NCBI GenBank assembly: GCA_024400195.1
Contig: JAKSNC010000011.1
Span: 1 to 57,510 of the forward strand
Length of the DNA: 57,510 nucleotides
Origin: Bacteroidales bacterium
GTDB taxonomy: Bacteria; Bacteroidota; Bacteroidia; Bacteroidales; F082
Direction of reading: 5' to 3'
The first letter of the stretch is position 1; every line of letters starts with the position of its first letter. The notes under the pieces were generated by a model. It saw only the letters and a program-made list of their open reading frames with translations, was not told where the DNA came from and did no database searches. The position numbers were made by a program, and so were the translations under genes. Positions 1 through 11,698 of the stretch are shown here, piece after piece.

Positions 1-18
1 TAGGTGCCGCCTCCCTCT

Positions 19-55
19 ACGCCGCCGGACGTTAACGCCCGGCGGCGTTTTTTTT
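19..55 (+). terminator. Rho-independent terminator at window start
   Basis: A perfect 10-bp GC-rich stem (19-28 paired with 39-48) with a 10-base loop runs into a run of eight T. It ends transcription of a gene lying left of the window. Only about 18 bases of unassigned sequence precede it. Confidence 0.85.
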
Positions 56-93
56 CGTATATACTACTCGAACAAAAACAAATTACATACAAC

Positions 94-121
94 TTGTCTG
101 TATGTTTTTTTGCTATCTTTG
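94..121 (+). promoter_or_regulatory. Bacteroidota-type promoter for murL-murD2
   Basis: TATCTTTG at 114-121 matches the TAnnTTTG -7 consensus, with TTG at 94-96 in the -33 position (17-base spacer). The implied transcription start is near 126, just ahead of the TTG start chosen for murL. Confidence 0.65.
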
Positions 122-141
122 CAAAAATTAAAAATAACATC

Positions 142-1485
142 TTGAAACGTATAGATAATCAATATAAATTTGATGACTTCCGCAAGAAATTTTCTTCTTT
201 CACCTTCGAAAGTCAAAAAATTGAAATAAAAGGCAATGATTTACTTATTTCATTCTTCTTTGACCTTGATGGAAAATATCACTTCACTCCGACGCTGACC
301 ATCCCGGCACGTGATTTCTACCATTGGCATTCGATTCCTGATGATTCGCTTCAGACTCTGGCCTTTCAAATAGGAATGATAGAATTGATTAGCTACTGGA
401 AAATTACATGTCCTAAAAAAGTTATAGTTAAACCTTTTTCTCTTAATGAAAAACAAATCGCGTTTTGGAAGAAACTATACTTCAACGGCCTTGGCGAATT
501 TTTCTATCTTAACAATATCAATTGCTCCGAAGATGATTTCATGAATATTGAGTCTTCTTCTGAAAAAACTTTTCCCGTCGTCAATCTTCCTTTACAAGAA
601 AAAGTAATTATACCTGTCGGCGGAGGTAAGGATTCGGTGGTTACTTTGGAACTCCTTAGAAATGAATTTGAATGTACTCCGTTGATAGTCAATCCGAGAG
701 GTGCTACATTAGGTTGCGTTAAAACAGCCGGATATGCTGATGACGATTTTATGGTCGTGAATAGGACCTTAGATCCGGTTATGTTGCAACTTAACAAGGA
801 AGGCTGCCTGAATGGTCATACGCCTTTTTCGGCATTGTTGGCCTTCGTAACTCTTATGCTCGGTTTCGGAAGTGGCAGCCGCTATATTGCATTATCCAAT
901 GAGTCAAGTGCTAACGAATCGACTGTCCCGGGAACGAAAATCAATCATCAGTATAGCAAATCAGTTGAATTTGAACGCGATTTTAGAGAATATGTGGCCG
1001 AAAATATCAATGCTGATATTCAGTATTTTAGTTTTTTGCGTCCATTGAATGAGATGCAGATAGCTCATTTCTTCTCTCGTTTCGAAGCATATCATAGCGT
1101 TTTCCGCAGTTGTAACGCCGGCAGTAAAACCGACTCGTGGTGCGGTAATTGTCCGAAATGCCTTTTCACGTGGATAATCCTTTCGCCATTCATCTCTCGT
1201 GAAAAACTTACAAAAATTTTCGCCAAAGATTTGATGTCGGATTTGACTTTAATGCCTGTTTTTGAAGAACTTAACGGAACGTCGGCGGTGAAGCCCTTCG
1301 AATGTGTCGGAACAGTGGAAGAAGTCAGGGCTTGCGTTGATGCAATGACAAATCGCAAAGATACGATTGCCGCCACCTCTCCAAAATCTACCGTGAATGT
1401 TGCAGAATTGTTGAAAAATTATAACGAGGAAAATTTTCTTCCAGAAAAGATAGCCGCCGTTTTAAAATCATATCTGAATGTTTGA
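142..1485 (+). CDS. murL: MurL, UDP-MurNAc-L-Ala-L-Glu epimerase
   Basis: About 447 residues. MurL epimerises the terminal L-Glu of UDP-MurNAc-L-Ala-L-Glu to D-Glu in an ATP-dependent reaction, which replaces the usual MurI/MurD route. The family is suggested by the PP-loop-like motif IIPVGGGKDS, the ALSNESSANES segment, and the cysteine cluster CNAGSKTDSWCGNCPKC near residue 340. The reading frame stays open back to base 4, but that part crosses the terminator and the promoter. The first usable start after the -7 box is TTG at 142; no ATG lies in the first 70 codons. The stop overlaps the start of a MurD-type ligase by 8 bases, as expected for a MurL/MurD2 pair. The functional call rests on motif recognition and this linkage. 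Confidence 0.82.
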   Translation: MKRIDNQYKFDDFRKKFSSFTFESQKIEIKGNDLLISFFFDLDGKYHFTPTLTIPARDFYHWHSIPDDSLQTLAFQIGMIELISYWKITCPKKVIVKPFSLNEKQIAFWKKLYFNGLGEFFYLNNINCSEDDFMNIESSSEKTFPVVNLPLQEKVIIPVGGGKDSVVTLELLRNEFECTPLIVNPRGATLGCVKTAGYADDDFMVVNRTLDPVMLQLNKEGCLNGHTPFSALLAFVTLMLGFGSGSRYIALSNESSANESTVPGTKINHQYSKSVEFERDFREYVAENINADIQYFSFLRPLNEMQIAHFFSRFEAYHSVFRSCNAGSKTDSWCGNCPKCLFTWIILSPFISREKLTKIFAKDLMSDLTLMPVFEELNGTSAVKPFECVGTVEEVRACVDAMTNRKDTIAATSPKSTVNVAELLKNYNEENFLPEKIAAVLKSYLNV

Positions 1486-2794
1486 AAGCATTTTAAATAG
1501 ATTGAAAGACAAGAAAATCCTCGTTCTCGGCTTCGGCCGCGAAGGAAAATCGACCTTACGTTTCTTATCTAAATATCTGAAAAACAATATAATCGGCGTC
1601 GCTGATAAAAACTCTTCCGCATTTGTTGATGCTAAAAGTCAGTATGCGGAGCTTATTGATTCAGGACTTCTGCATTTCCATTCCGGAGATGATTATCTGC
1701 AAAATATTTACAATTACGATATCGTTATCAAGACACCCGGCATTTCGTTAAAGGATTTTAACACAAAAAACGCTGAAATCACTTCTCAGACTGATTTGTT
1801 TTTGGGTGAATTTCATAGTCAGACCATTGGAATCAGTGGAACAAAAGGCAAAAGCACGACGACGAGTCTGATATTTCATCTGCTCAAATCGGCGGGCGGA
1901 GATGCCGTCCTTACCGGCAATATCGGCATTCCGTGTTTTGACGTGATGGAAGATATTCGTCCGAAAACCATTGTCGTTTATGAACTTTCGGCGCACCAGT
2001 TGGAATATGTCCATAACGGACCGAAAGTCGGCGTGCTGCTGAATGTCTTTGAGGAACATCTTGACCATTTCGGGACTTTTGAAAGGTATAAAAACGCGAA
2101 ACTTAATCTGCTGCGTTTTATGCAGAAAAATGATTGTGCTGTTGTCCACGAAAGCCTTGTCGATGATATTCAGTCGTTTTGTGCAAAACAAGTGGTTTTT
2201 TCAACAGTTGATTTTGACGTTGACGAAAGTCGGTTGCCTCTTTTGGGTGAACATAATATATTGAATATCAAAGCGTCTTTGTGCGCTTGTTCGTCTTTCG
2301 GCATTGATGGGAAAAATCTGATACCTTATTTATATACGTTCAAGCCTTTGGAGCATCGTTTGGAGCGTGTCGGCACTTTCGGCGGCGTTACATTTTTCAA
2401 CGACAGTATTTCCACAATTCCACAAGCTGCCATCGCTGCCTGCAAAACATTGAAAAAGGTTGATTTTATGCTTCTTGGCGGTTTCGATCGCGACATTGAC
2501 TATTCTCCTTTGATTGAATTTCTTTCGCAGGGAATAGTTCCTCATCTGCTTTTCACGGGTAAAGCCGGCGACCGTATGATGAAGGCTTTGACGGATAGGG
2601 AAGTGAAGTCCGAACTTATTTCGTATTCATCTATGGAAGAGGCGTTTTCATATCTCGGCGCCAATGCTAAAGCAGGTGATGTTTGTCTCCTTTCGCCGGC
2701 AGCTTCGAGTTACGATCAGTATAAGAATTTCGAGGAAAGAGGACGCAAATTCAAGTCTTTGTCGGAAAAAATTAAAGTTTATTCAAAGAAATAA
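1478..2794 (+). CDS. murD2: MurD2-type Mur ligase (UDP-MurNAc-L-Ala:L-Glu ligase)
   Basis: A 438-residue Mur ligase with an N-terminal nucleotide-sugar-binding fold (VLGFGREGKST near residue 16), the ATP-binding P-loop GTKGKSTT at about 121-128, the central-domain stretch VLLNVFEEHLDHFGT, and a C-terminal domain with FNDSISTIPQA and LLGGFDRDIDY. Sequence alone says MurD family. Assignment to the L-Glu-specific MurD2 subfamily is inferred from the 8-base overlap with murL, because MurL needs the L-Glu product. ATG lies inside the end of murL, which suggests translational coupling. Acts in the cytoplasm in peptidoglycan precursor synthesis. Confidence 0.8.
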   Translation: MFESILNRLKDKKILVLGFGREGKSTLRFLSKYLKNNIIGVADKNSSAFVDAKSQYAELIDSGLLHFHSGDDYLQNIYNYDIVIKTPGISLKDFNTKNAEITSQTDLFLGEFHSQTIGISGTKGKSTTTSLIFHLLKSAGGDAVLTGNIGIPCFDVMEDIRPKTIVVYELSAHQLEYVHNGPKVGVLLNVFEEHLDHFGTFERYKNAKLNLLRFMQKNDCAVVHESLVDDIQSFCAKQVVFSTVDFDVDESRLPLLGEHNILNIKASLCACSSFGIDGKNLIPYLYTFKPLEHRLERVGTFGGVTFFNDSISTIPQAAIAACKTLKKVDFMLLGGFDRDIDYSPLIEFLSQGIVPHLLFTGKAGDRMMKALTDREVKSELISYSSMEEAFSYLGANAKAGDVCLLSPAASSYDQYKNFEERGRKFKSLSEKIKVYSKK

Positions 2795-2842
2795 AAAATA
2801 TAGTATTAATAATCAATTGTTTAACAAATTAAATTTATTTTT

Positions 2843-3970
2843 ATGAGAAAAATTTCTTTATCATTGCTTTTTGCCTGCGCTTTTTGTCTTGCAGGCGTTT
2901 CAGTTAAAGCTCAGTCAAGGTTTATGGCTCCTTACGACCTTGAGGGAGGTTTTATTCAGTATGATCCGTCCGTCGTGTACCTGTCGTGGAAATCGGAAGC
3001 CCCGGCTTCAGAAGTCCCCGAAGACCTTTATTGGGATTTGGAGACAATGATTGAGGACTGGACGCTTATTGATGCCGATGGCGACGGCGTGTATTGGCGT
3101 CATGTGCAAGGTTTGGAATGTCCGAGCGGCTACATCTGCCTGATTTCCGAATCGAAAGACTGCTACGGTGATCATGGTGGAATAGCCTATACGCCTGATA
3201 ATTACATTATTACCCCTAAATTGCCGATAGTTGGCAACGCTATATTTTCGTTTATGGCCTGCTCAGCCGATGCGTATAATTGTCAAGAACATTTCGGAGT
3301 GGCGGTTTCTACTACGGGAAACACCGATGATGCCGATTTCACTACTATTGACGAATGGACCATTATGCCTGGCAAACTTAACCAGACTCCTTGGTTGGAA
3401 TATAGCGTTGACCTTAGCGCATACGCCGGACAGGAAGTTTATATCGCCCTCCGTCATTTCGGTTGCACAGACCAGTATGCCTTGGCTATCGACGACATTC
3501 GCCTTACCTATAATCCTGTTGACCTTGAGAGTTTTAACGTCTATCGTTCGACGACCGAGACCGATGATGATTATCAATTGATAGCCAATGTCCCGGCCGT
3601 TGAAAATCAGACATCTTACGAATATTTCGACAATGTTGACATCGGCACTTATAACTATCATGTGACGGCTGTCTATACTTCGGAAGGTGAGACGGAGCCG
3701 GCTTTTGTGCGTGTTTCATTTATGTCGTTAGATGAAAATGATGTCAATGTGGCGGTTTATCCCAATCCAACGAGAGGACATCTCAAGGTCGAAGGCGCTG
3801 ATATGAAACAGATTACGGTGATAAATGCTTTGGGACAGGTTGTTTATGACGCTCCTGTGGAAGTTCTTGAAGCAGTGATTGATATGTCGCAGTTTTCAGA
3901 GGGAATGTATATACTTCGCGTTGATACGGAAAACGGAGTCTCGACTCGTCAGTTCTACGTCGTGAAGTAA
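2843..3970 (+). CDS. Secreted T9SS cargo, choice-of-anchor J/cleaved-adhesin-like
   Basis: 375 residues. A signal peptide (about 1-23, ending VKAQS) is followed by a choice-of-anchor J/cleaved-adhesin-type beta-sandwich at about 45-215. Its signature is the opening WDLETMIEDWTLIDADGDG and the closing ALAIDDIRLTYNP. A fibronectin-like linker follows, then a T9SS type A sorting domain from about residue 300 (VYPNPTRGHLKV, GMYILRVDTENG, basic C-terminus). The protein should be exported by Sec, cross the outer membrane by T9SS and be released or anchored at the surface. The substrate is unknown. It lies 48 bases after murD2 with no clear promoter in the gap, and a terminator follows. Confidence 0.82.
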   Translation: MRKISLSLLFACAFCLAGVSVKAQSRFMAPYDLEGGFIQYDPSVVYLSWKSEAPASEVPEDLYWDLETMIEDWTLIDADGDGVYWRHVQGLECPSGYICLISESKDCYGDHGGIAYTPDNYIITPKLPIVGNAIFSFMACSADAYNCQEHFGVAVSTTGNTDDADFTTIDEWTIMPGKLNQTPWLEYSVDLSAYAGQEVYIALRHFGCTDQYALAIDDIRLTYNPVDLESFNVYRSTTETDDDYQLIANVPAVENQTSYEYFDNVDIGTYNYHVTAVYTSEGETEPAFVRVSFMSLDENDVNVAVYPNPTRGHLKVEGADMKQITVINALGQVVYDAPVEVLEAVIDMSQFSEGMYILRVDTENGVSTRQFYVVK

Positions 3971-3999
3971 GGCGTTTCGTTATTATTAGAAATAATGAA

Positions 4000-4031
4000 G
4001 GGGCAAGTCCGCATGAGGCTTGTCCCTTTTT
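4000..4031 (+). terminator. Rho-independent terminator after the T9SS cargo gene
   Basis: An 8-bp stem with one G-T wobble (4000-4007 with 4019-4026) is followed by five T. It lies 30 bases after the stop codon and separates this unit from the convergent tamL gene. Confidence 0.75.
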
Positions 4032-4055
4032 GTTAATCACCATCAGTTCAATGTC

Positions 4056-6353
4056 TTAGAACGGATAACCGATACCGATATTCATCACGAAGTCGCTGAA
4101 TTGCAGTTTGCTGAAACGCCATTTGTCGCTGCCTTCCTTTTCGGGGTCGCATAAGGGAAGAGCGAAATCGAGTCTTAAAATAAACAGCGACGCGTCAAAA
4201 CGCAGTCCTAAACCGCCGTCGATGCCGAGTTGTTTATAAAACTTGTTGAAATGAAATTCGCCGTCTTTGAACGTCTCGTTTGACTTCAACAGCCAGATGT
4301 TGCCGGCATCTGCGAATAAGGCTCCCTTTATGAAGTTGTAGATGGGGAAGCGGTATTCGATGTTTGCTTCCAACTGCACGTCGCCGATACGTTCAATGTT
4401 TATTTTCTCGGTGTTTCTGAACGCTCCGGGGCCCAACGAACGGAAGACCCATCCGCGCATTCCGTTTGCACCTCCCGCCGAGAATGCTTTCTCAAAAGGC
4501 ATGTCGTATGAGTTTCCGTAGGGAAGTCCGATTCCGGCCATAAGTCTGACTACGAGACTCTGACTTTTCGTCACAAGGTGATATTGCCTGAAATCAAAAG
4601 AAAACCTGATGTATTGCGCATAGCGGATGTCGAAGATTTTATAATAACCTTCGTTTTTTTGAAGAACGCTGTTGAACGCCGACAATAAGTTTCCGCTGGT
4701 CTGCAGGTCGGCTTTGAAATAGAAGAAGTCCGACAAGTTCTTTATATTCTGATTGCTGAAGATAAAGGTGTAACTCAAGCCGAAAAGGAAATGGCTCGTA
4801 TATTGATCTTTTATACGTTGGTTGGTTTCTTTGTCGAGAATCTTCTGAAACTCGTTTGTAGGATTTATCAAGACGTAATTTTGGTCGATTGGCGAAAATA
4901 TATGCTGTACTTTGTCGTTCACCATCCAATCGTAACCAAACCGTATAGTGAAGAGTTCGCGGTCGTAATATGTCCTGACGAGTCTGTTATAGCCTATGGC
5001 CACCGTCGTTTTTGGCTGGTATTCTTTGGAAAACGAGCGTAATGGGAACGGACTTACGAGTCTTGGAAAGATGACGTTGGCTTCAACTCCTGTCTGATAA
5101 GAGTTGAATATTTCTTTTGCTCCGTCCTTCATCACGTGCTGTCCCTGAAGTTCTCCTTTGAGTTTCACGTTGAGGATTTCCCCGCCACGGAAAATATTCT
5201 TGTTTCCATACGACAGACTTCCCAAGATGCCGAGGTCGCCGCCGGAGTTGGTTCCTTCGACCTGAAGACTGTAATAGTGCGTTTTGCCACGCTGTAATGC
5301 GATGTTACAGTTTAGTCTCGTCTTCCCGTCGGCACAAGTCACTGTGTCGAAACTGATTTTGTTGAGACTGTAGATTTTCAGGTTGTTGAGCGATTTGTAT
5401 GTCTGGCTTGTCTTTGTAAGGCTGAAAAGATCACCTTTGTGAATTTGAATGAGTCTGTTGAATGCGTTGAGGCGCATTCGCGGATTTTTATGAAAAACGA
5501 AGTAGTGGATATATTTCTGTCCGTTTATATTTATCTCGTGTAGTATCGTGTCACACTGCGATATGTCGAATCGGATAGGGTCGTACCTCGGATATATGAA
5601 GACGTCGTTTATCTCATATTTCTTGTGCGGCTCGGTGATACCTGTAACTTCGTTTTTCGGGTTGTCGATACGTATTGTCATATTCACCTGATGACTGTTC
5701 AGGGCGGTGTCAACCTCATAATAGATATATTCTTTTGCAAAGAAATAATATCCGTTGTCGCGAATCTTTTCTGATATGAGTGTGCGCTCTTTGTCGATCT
5801 GGTACGCGTCGTAGTTGTCGCCGACATTCAGAATGAGTTCGTCGGCGAAACTGTTGACGCATTGTGCCAATGCCGTATCTGCAATGTTAAACTTCTTTTC
5901 CTTTATCGTATATGGTTTAGGCTGTATCACCTTGTAGTACATCCACGAATACTTTTTATGAGTGACGACATCTGTCTCAACTTTAGCACCGAAATAACCG
6001 ACGTTGAACAGATATTTCTCCATCTGTATCACCGATTTACGAGCCATCGTCTCATCAAGATAGACGGGCGGCTTGGCTACGTTATTATGAAACCATTTTC
6101 CCAACTTTCCCGTTTTGTTTTCCGTCTTGTAGTAAAGCCACAGACGCGGCATTATACGGAATAGGTGTCGGTAGTTCGTCTGTATGATGTTGTTTTCTAT
6201 CTCTGCGTCAGAATATTTATGCTTCAGACTGTCGGAATAAACGACGTTGCCGAGCAGAAGAGTCTTTCCTTCAGGAATATGACTCCTGACGAGACAGCTT
6301 TGCAACGCGGTCAAAATCAATACGACGAATGCTATTTTGGCGATGGTTTTCAC
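4056..6353 (-). CDS. tamL: TamL, BamA/TamA-family outer-membrane lipoprotein
   Basis: 765 residues with a lipoprotein signal peptide (lipobox LQSC, lipidated Cys20), POTRA-like repeats to about residue 330 and a C-terminal 16-stranded barrel of the Omp85 superfamily. The motif AGGANGMRGWVFRSLGPGAF near 620 corresponds to the conserved loop-6 region, and the chain ends with an aromatic residue (GIGYPF). TamL is the lipidated TamA homologue of Bacteroidota, thought to work with TamB in outer-membrane assembly; no tamB is in the window. The start appears to be GTG at 6353, since no in-frame ATG precedes the signal peptide. It is the last gene of a minus-strand run from about 11.4 kb. Confidence 0.82.
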   Translation of the reverse strand: MKTIAKIAFVVLILTALQSCLVRSHIPEGKTLLLGNVVYSDSLKHKYSDAEIENNIIQTNYRHLFRIMPRLWLYYKTENKTGKLGKWFHNNVAKPPVYLDETMARKSVIQMEKYLFNVGYFGAKVETDVVTHKKYSWMYYKVIQPKPYTIKEKKFNIADTALAQCVNSFADELILNVGDNYDAYQIDKERTLISEKIRDNGYYFFAKEYIYYEVDTALNSHQVNMTIRIDNPKNEVTGITEPHKKYEINDVFIYPRYDPIRFDISQCDTILHEININGQKYIHYFVFHKNPRMRLNAFNRLIQIHKGDLFSLTKTSQTYKSLNNLKIYSLNKISFDTVTCADGKTRLNCNIALQRGKTHYYSLQVEGTNSGGDLGILGSLSYGNKNIFRGGEILNVKLKGELQGQHVMKDGAKEIFNSYQTGVEANVIFPRLVSPFPLRSFSKEYQPKTTVAIGYNRLVRTYYDRELFTIRFGYDWMVNDKVQHIFSPIDQNYVLINPTNEFQKILDKETNQRIKDQYTSHFLFGLSYTFIFSNQNIKNLSDFFYFKADLQTSGNLLSAFNSVLQKNEGYYKIFDIRYAQYIRFSFDFRQYHLVTKSQSLVVRLMAGIGLPYGNSYDMPFEKAFSAGGANGMRGWVFRSLGPGAFRNTEKINIERIGDVQLEANIEYRFPIYNFIKGALFADAGNIWLLKSNETFKDGEFHFNKFYKQLGIDGGLGLRFDASLFILRLDFALPLCDPEKEGSDKWRFSKLQFSDFVMNIGIGYPF

Positions 6354-6386
6354 AATGGTGTGAATGTCTGCAGAAAATGATAAGTC

Positions 6387-7676
6387 TTATTCCACAGGAA
6401 TGTCCTTGTTGACGTTTTTACTTCCGGCGACGGCATAGAAGAGAATGTATGCGGCGCAGGCCAAAACGACGACGTAGCTTGTCATGTAGTTGCCGGTCCA
6501 ATCGGCGACGGCTCCCTGAAGACCGACCATGATGGCAAAGCCGAACACCATCGTCATGAATGCTCCTGACGCGATGGCCGTGTATTTGCCGAGGCCTTCC
6601 GTGGCGAGGTTGAAGATGCTTCCCCACATGACCGAGGTGCAGAGACCGACTAAGATAAAGGCAAAGATGCCGACCGGAACTTCCGCCCAAATCATTTTCA
6701 GATTGGCCCAGTCAATGCCCGGAACATTTACTCTTATTGTCGTTGGTGCAAACATTCCGAACAACACTAAAACAATTGCCGCGATGGAAACAGTCGTCAC
6801 CATTGCCTTTGATGATACTTTGCTGCCGATAGCGCCTCCGATGAAACGTCCGACGAGCATCATAAGCCAATAAACGGCTACGATTAAGCCTACTATTGTT
6901 CCGTTCATTCCGAGACCCGGAGTCGCCGCGTCAGGTGTGGCGGTGAGATACTGCATGATATAAGTAGGTGTTCCGACTTCGATGCCGCCGTAAAGGAAAA
7001 TAGCCAAGATGCCGAGTTTGAAGTGGCGGAACGAGAACGCGCTGTATTTGTCTTTCTTCTCCGACTTGACTTCGACAGGTTGTTGGGGTTCTTCAATCTT
7101 TGTGAAAAGAATGACGATGAAGCCGATGACGAAGATGGCGAGTGCGATAAGCAGAGCCGGTGTCGCATCTGAGATTTTTGCTTTTGTGGCTTCGCCGATG
7201 AGTGCGCCCATGATGATGTAAACGGCTACAGCGGCTGCCGAATTGAACACGCCGCCAATTTGAATGAGCTGATTGCCTTTGTTGCCGCCGCCGCCGAGGA
7301 GGTTGAGCATCGGGTTAACGACGGTGTTCAGCATGCACATGCAGAAACCCGCGATGAAGGCTCCGATGAGATAGACTCCGAAACCGTATATTCCGCTTGC
7401 CCATTGTACCAAGATGCCGATGATACCGACGGCAAGAGCAATCAACGAAGTCTTTTTGTAACCGAACTTCTTAATCAGCATTCCGGAAGGAATACCCATA
7501 ATCAGATAGGCGATGAAGTTGCCGTAGTTGCCGATTTGTGAGAGGAAGTTGCTTGCTCCGAACTGGTTCTTAACGATGACGGCCATTGGAGAGCATAGGT
7601 TTGTCACGAAAGCTATCATGGCGAAGAGGGCTATCATAACGATAATGGCACCCCATTGTTTGGTCTTTGTACTCAT
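6387..7676 (-). CDS. MFS transporter, sugar-porter-like (FucP/GluP group)
   Basis: 429 residues with about 12 hydrophobic segments. Helices 1 to 6 and 7 to 12 are separated by a charged cytosolic loop (KIEEPQQPVEVKSEKKDK) near residue 200. Features include GIPSGMLIKKFGYKK (the MFS motif A region between helices 2 and 3) and NTVVNPMLNLLGGGGNKGNQLIQIGG, typical of fucose/glucose-galactose permease-like proteins. Likely an inner-membrane symporter for a sugar or related solute; the substrate cannot be read from sequence. It lies 44 bases downstream of a sugar nucleotidyltransferase gene on the same strand, which suggests a carbohydrate role. Confidence 0.8.
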   Translation of the reverse strand: MSTKTKQWGAIIVMIALFAMIAFVTNLCSPMAVIVKNQFGASNFLSQIGNYGNFIAYLIMGIPSGMLIKKFGYKKTSLIALAVGIIGILVQWASGIYGFGVYLIGAFIAGFCMCMLNTVVNPMLNLLGGGGNKGNQLIQIGGVFNSAAAVAVYIIMGALIGEATKAKISDATPALLIALAIFVIGFIVILFTKIEEPQQPVEVKSEKKDKYSAFSFRHFKLGILAIFLYGGIEVGTPTYIMQYLTATPDAATPGLGMNGTIVGLIVAVYWLMMLVGRFIGGAIGSKVSSKAMVTTVSIAAIVLVLFGMFAPTTIRVNVPGIDWANLKMIWAEVPVGIFAFILVGLCTSVMWGSIFNLATEGLGKYTAIASGAFMTMVFGFAIMVGLQGAVADWTGNYMTSYVVVLACAAYILFYAVAGSKNVNKDIPVE

Positions 7677-7720
7677 ATTTTTACTTTTTTTATTGTGAAT
7701 AGTCGTGTTTTAAAAATGTG

Positions 7721-8620
7721 TTAAAAAAGTTTCTCGGGATAAATGCCCTTTGCAATGAGGCTTCTCAGTTTAGCCATTACGTCAGGCTTGTCTTCTTTGT
7801 ATGTCACGCCGAACCATGATGCGTCGCTCGAGAGAACCTTGAGTTTCGCGTATCCTTCGTTGATGGCTTTGTTGACCATCAGCGGGATGTAGAATTCGGC
7901 CTTGATGTTCGTCATCGCGGCTCCGCTTAGAAATTCCACGAACCCTTTCTCACAATAGTCGAAGAAGTCGGGCGTGAAACCGAAGAAGTTCATCGACACG
8001 AGCGATTCCACGTCTAACTCATGTGCGCCGGTCTCGTCGGTGTATTCGGCTTTGTCGCCTTTTCTCACAATCGACGTGCGCTCCACGATGGTCTTAAGGT
8101 AGTCGCATCTGCCTTTGGTGCAGACACCGCGCGAAACGGAGCCGAAATCTGAAAGCGTGTTCTTCAGTTTGTAGGCTACCATGCTGTACGCACCGGTCTT
8201 GCCTTCGCATTTCTCAAGATAACGCGCCATAACTTCAAAAGCTTCTTTGCCGTAGAAATCGTCGGCGTTTATTACCGCAAAGGGCTCATTTATGTTGTCC
8301 TTCGCCATCAAGACCGCGTGTCCGGTGCCCCAAGGCTTCACTCTTCCCTCAGGAACGGAAAAACCTTCTGGAAGGCACTCAAGTCCTTGATAGACATATT
8401 CTACAGGTATTCCGTATCTCTCGCTGTTGTTGGCTTTCTCAAAAGCCTCTGCAAAATCCTTGCGTATGACGAAGACGATTTTGCCGAATCCCGCGCGTTT
8501 CGCGTCGAAAATAGAATAATCGAGGATGGCTTCGTTGTTTGGACCAACTCCGTCCATCTGCTTTAAGGCTCCGTAACGAGAACCCATTCCTGCTGCCAAA
8601 ACTAATAATGTTGGTTTCAT
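7721..8620 (-). CDS. Nucleotidyltransferase (NTP_transferase fold)
   Basis: 299 residues. The N-terminal nucleotide-binding loop LAAGMGSRYGALKQ spans 8-21. PWGTGHA at 96-102 and the metal-binding NADDFYG at 118-124 are the signature elements of sugar-phosphate and phosphocholine-type nucleotidyltransferases. It probably activates a sugar phosphate or similar alcohol phosphate with an NTP. The exact substrate is unknown; close Bacteroidota relatives are usually annotated only as nucleotidyltransferase. It sits 39 bases after ligA and 44 bases before the MFS gene. No kinase gene is adjacent. Confidence 0.8.
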   Translation of the reverse strand: MKPTLLVLAAGMGSRYGALKQMDGVGPNNEAILDYSIFDAKRAGFGKIVFVIRKDFAEAFEKANNSERYGIPVEYVYQGLECLPEGFSVPEGRVKPWGTGHAVLMAKDNINEPFAVINADDFYGKEAFEVMARYLEKCEGKTGAYSMVAYKLKNTLSDFGSVSRGVCTKGRCDYLKTIVERTSIVRKGDKAEYTDETGAHELDVESLVSMNFFGFTPDFFDYCEKGFVEFLSGAAMTNIKAEFYIPLMVNKAINEGYAKLKVLSSDASWFGVTYKEDKPDVMAKLRSLIAKGIYPEKLF

Positions 8621-8659
8621 GTTAATGATGTTTTATTTCGTTAATTTTTAAATATGTCT

Positions 8660-11402
<2,743 letters not shown>

Positions 11403-11425
11403 TTTTTTCTGAAAAAATAAAAAGG

Positions 11426-11433
11426 CAAATATA
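11426..11433 (-). promoter_or_regulatory. -7 box for the membrane protein-ligA unit
   Basis: TATATTTG on the minus strand matches TAnnTTTG. It is 23 bases before the ATG at 11402; the -33 element is not obvious. Confidence 0.5.
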
Positions 11434-11452
11434 CAAAATATTCGGTTTTTTT

Positions 11453-11698
11453 TTATACGCTCTGTTGATTGGCATTAAAGGCTTCTTTTATAAGTGCTTT
11501 CGCCTTTTCGCCGTCTTCCTCGTCAACGAATAGGGCGGTGCTGCTCGCCGGATAGCCGTCGGCCCAGCCTGCCGCAATGCTTTCCGAGAAGGCGTTTCTG
11601 ACAATACACCGAATGCCGTTTTCTTTGATTATGGCGGCGGCATAGTTGGCCTCGATGTCAGAGCCTCTGAATATTTCAACGATGGATTCTTTGTTCAT
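11453..11698 (-). CDS. DUF2007-family small protein
   Basis: 81 residues: MNKESIVEIFRGSDIEANYA then IIKENGIRCIVRNAF and FVDEEDGEKAKALI. This is the ferredoxin-like DUF2007 (putative signal-transducing protein) pattern, related in shape to GlnB folds. ATG at 11698 is chosen over longer openings because it forms an ATGA overlap with the stop of the upstream Rel gene (11695-11698), implying coupled translation. Molecular role unknown; the coupling to a (p)ppGpp synthetase suggests a link to the stringent response. Confidence 0.75.
   Translation of the reverse strand: MNKESIVEIFRGSDIEANYAAAIIKENGIRCIVRNAFSESIAAGWADGYPASSTALFVDEEDGEKAKALIKEAFNANQQSV

Noticed and set aside
4-141. Open frame upstream of murL giving 46 extra residues
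   Set aside because: It covers the terminator stem and the promoter and has no family similarity; the start was moved to TTG 142.
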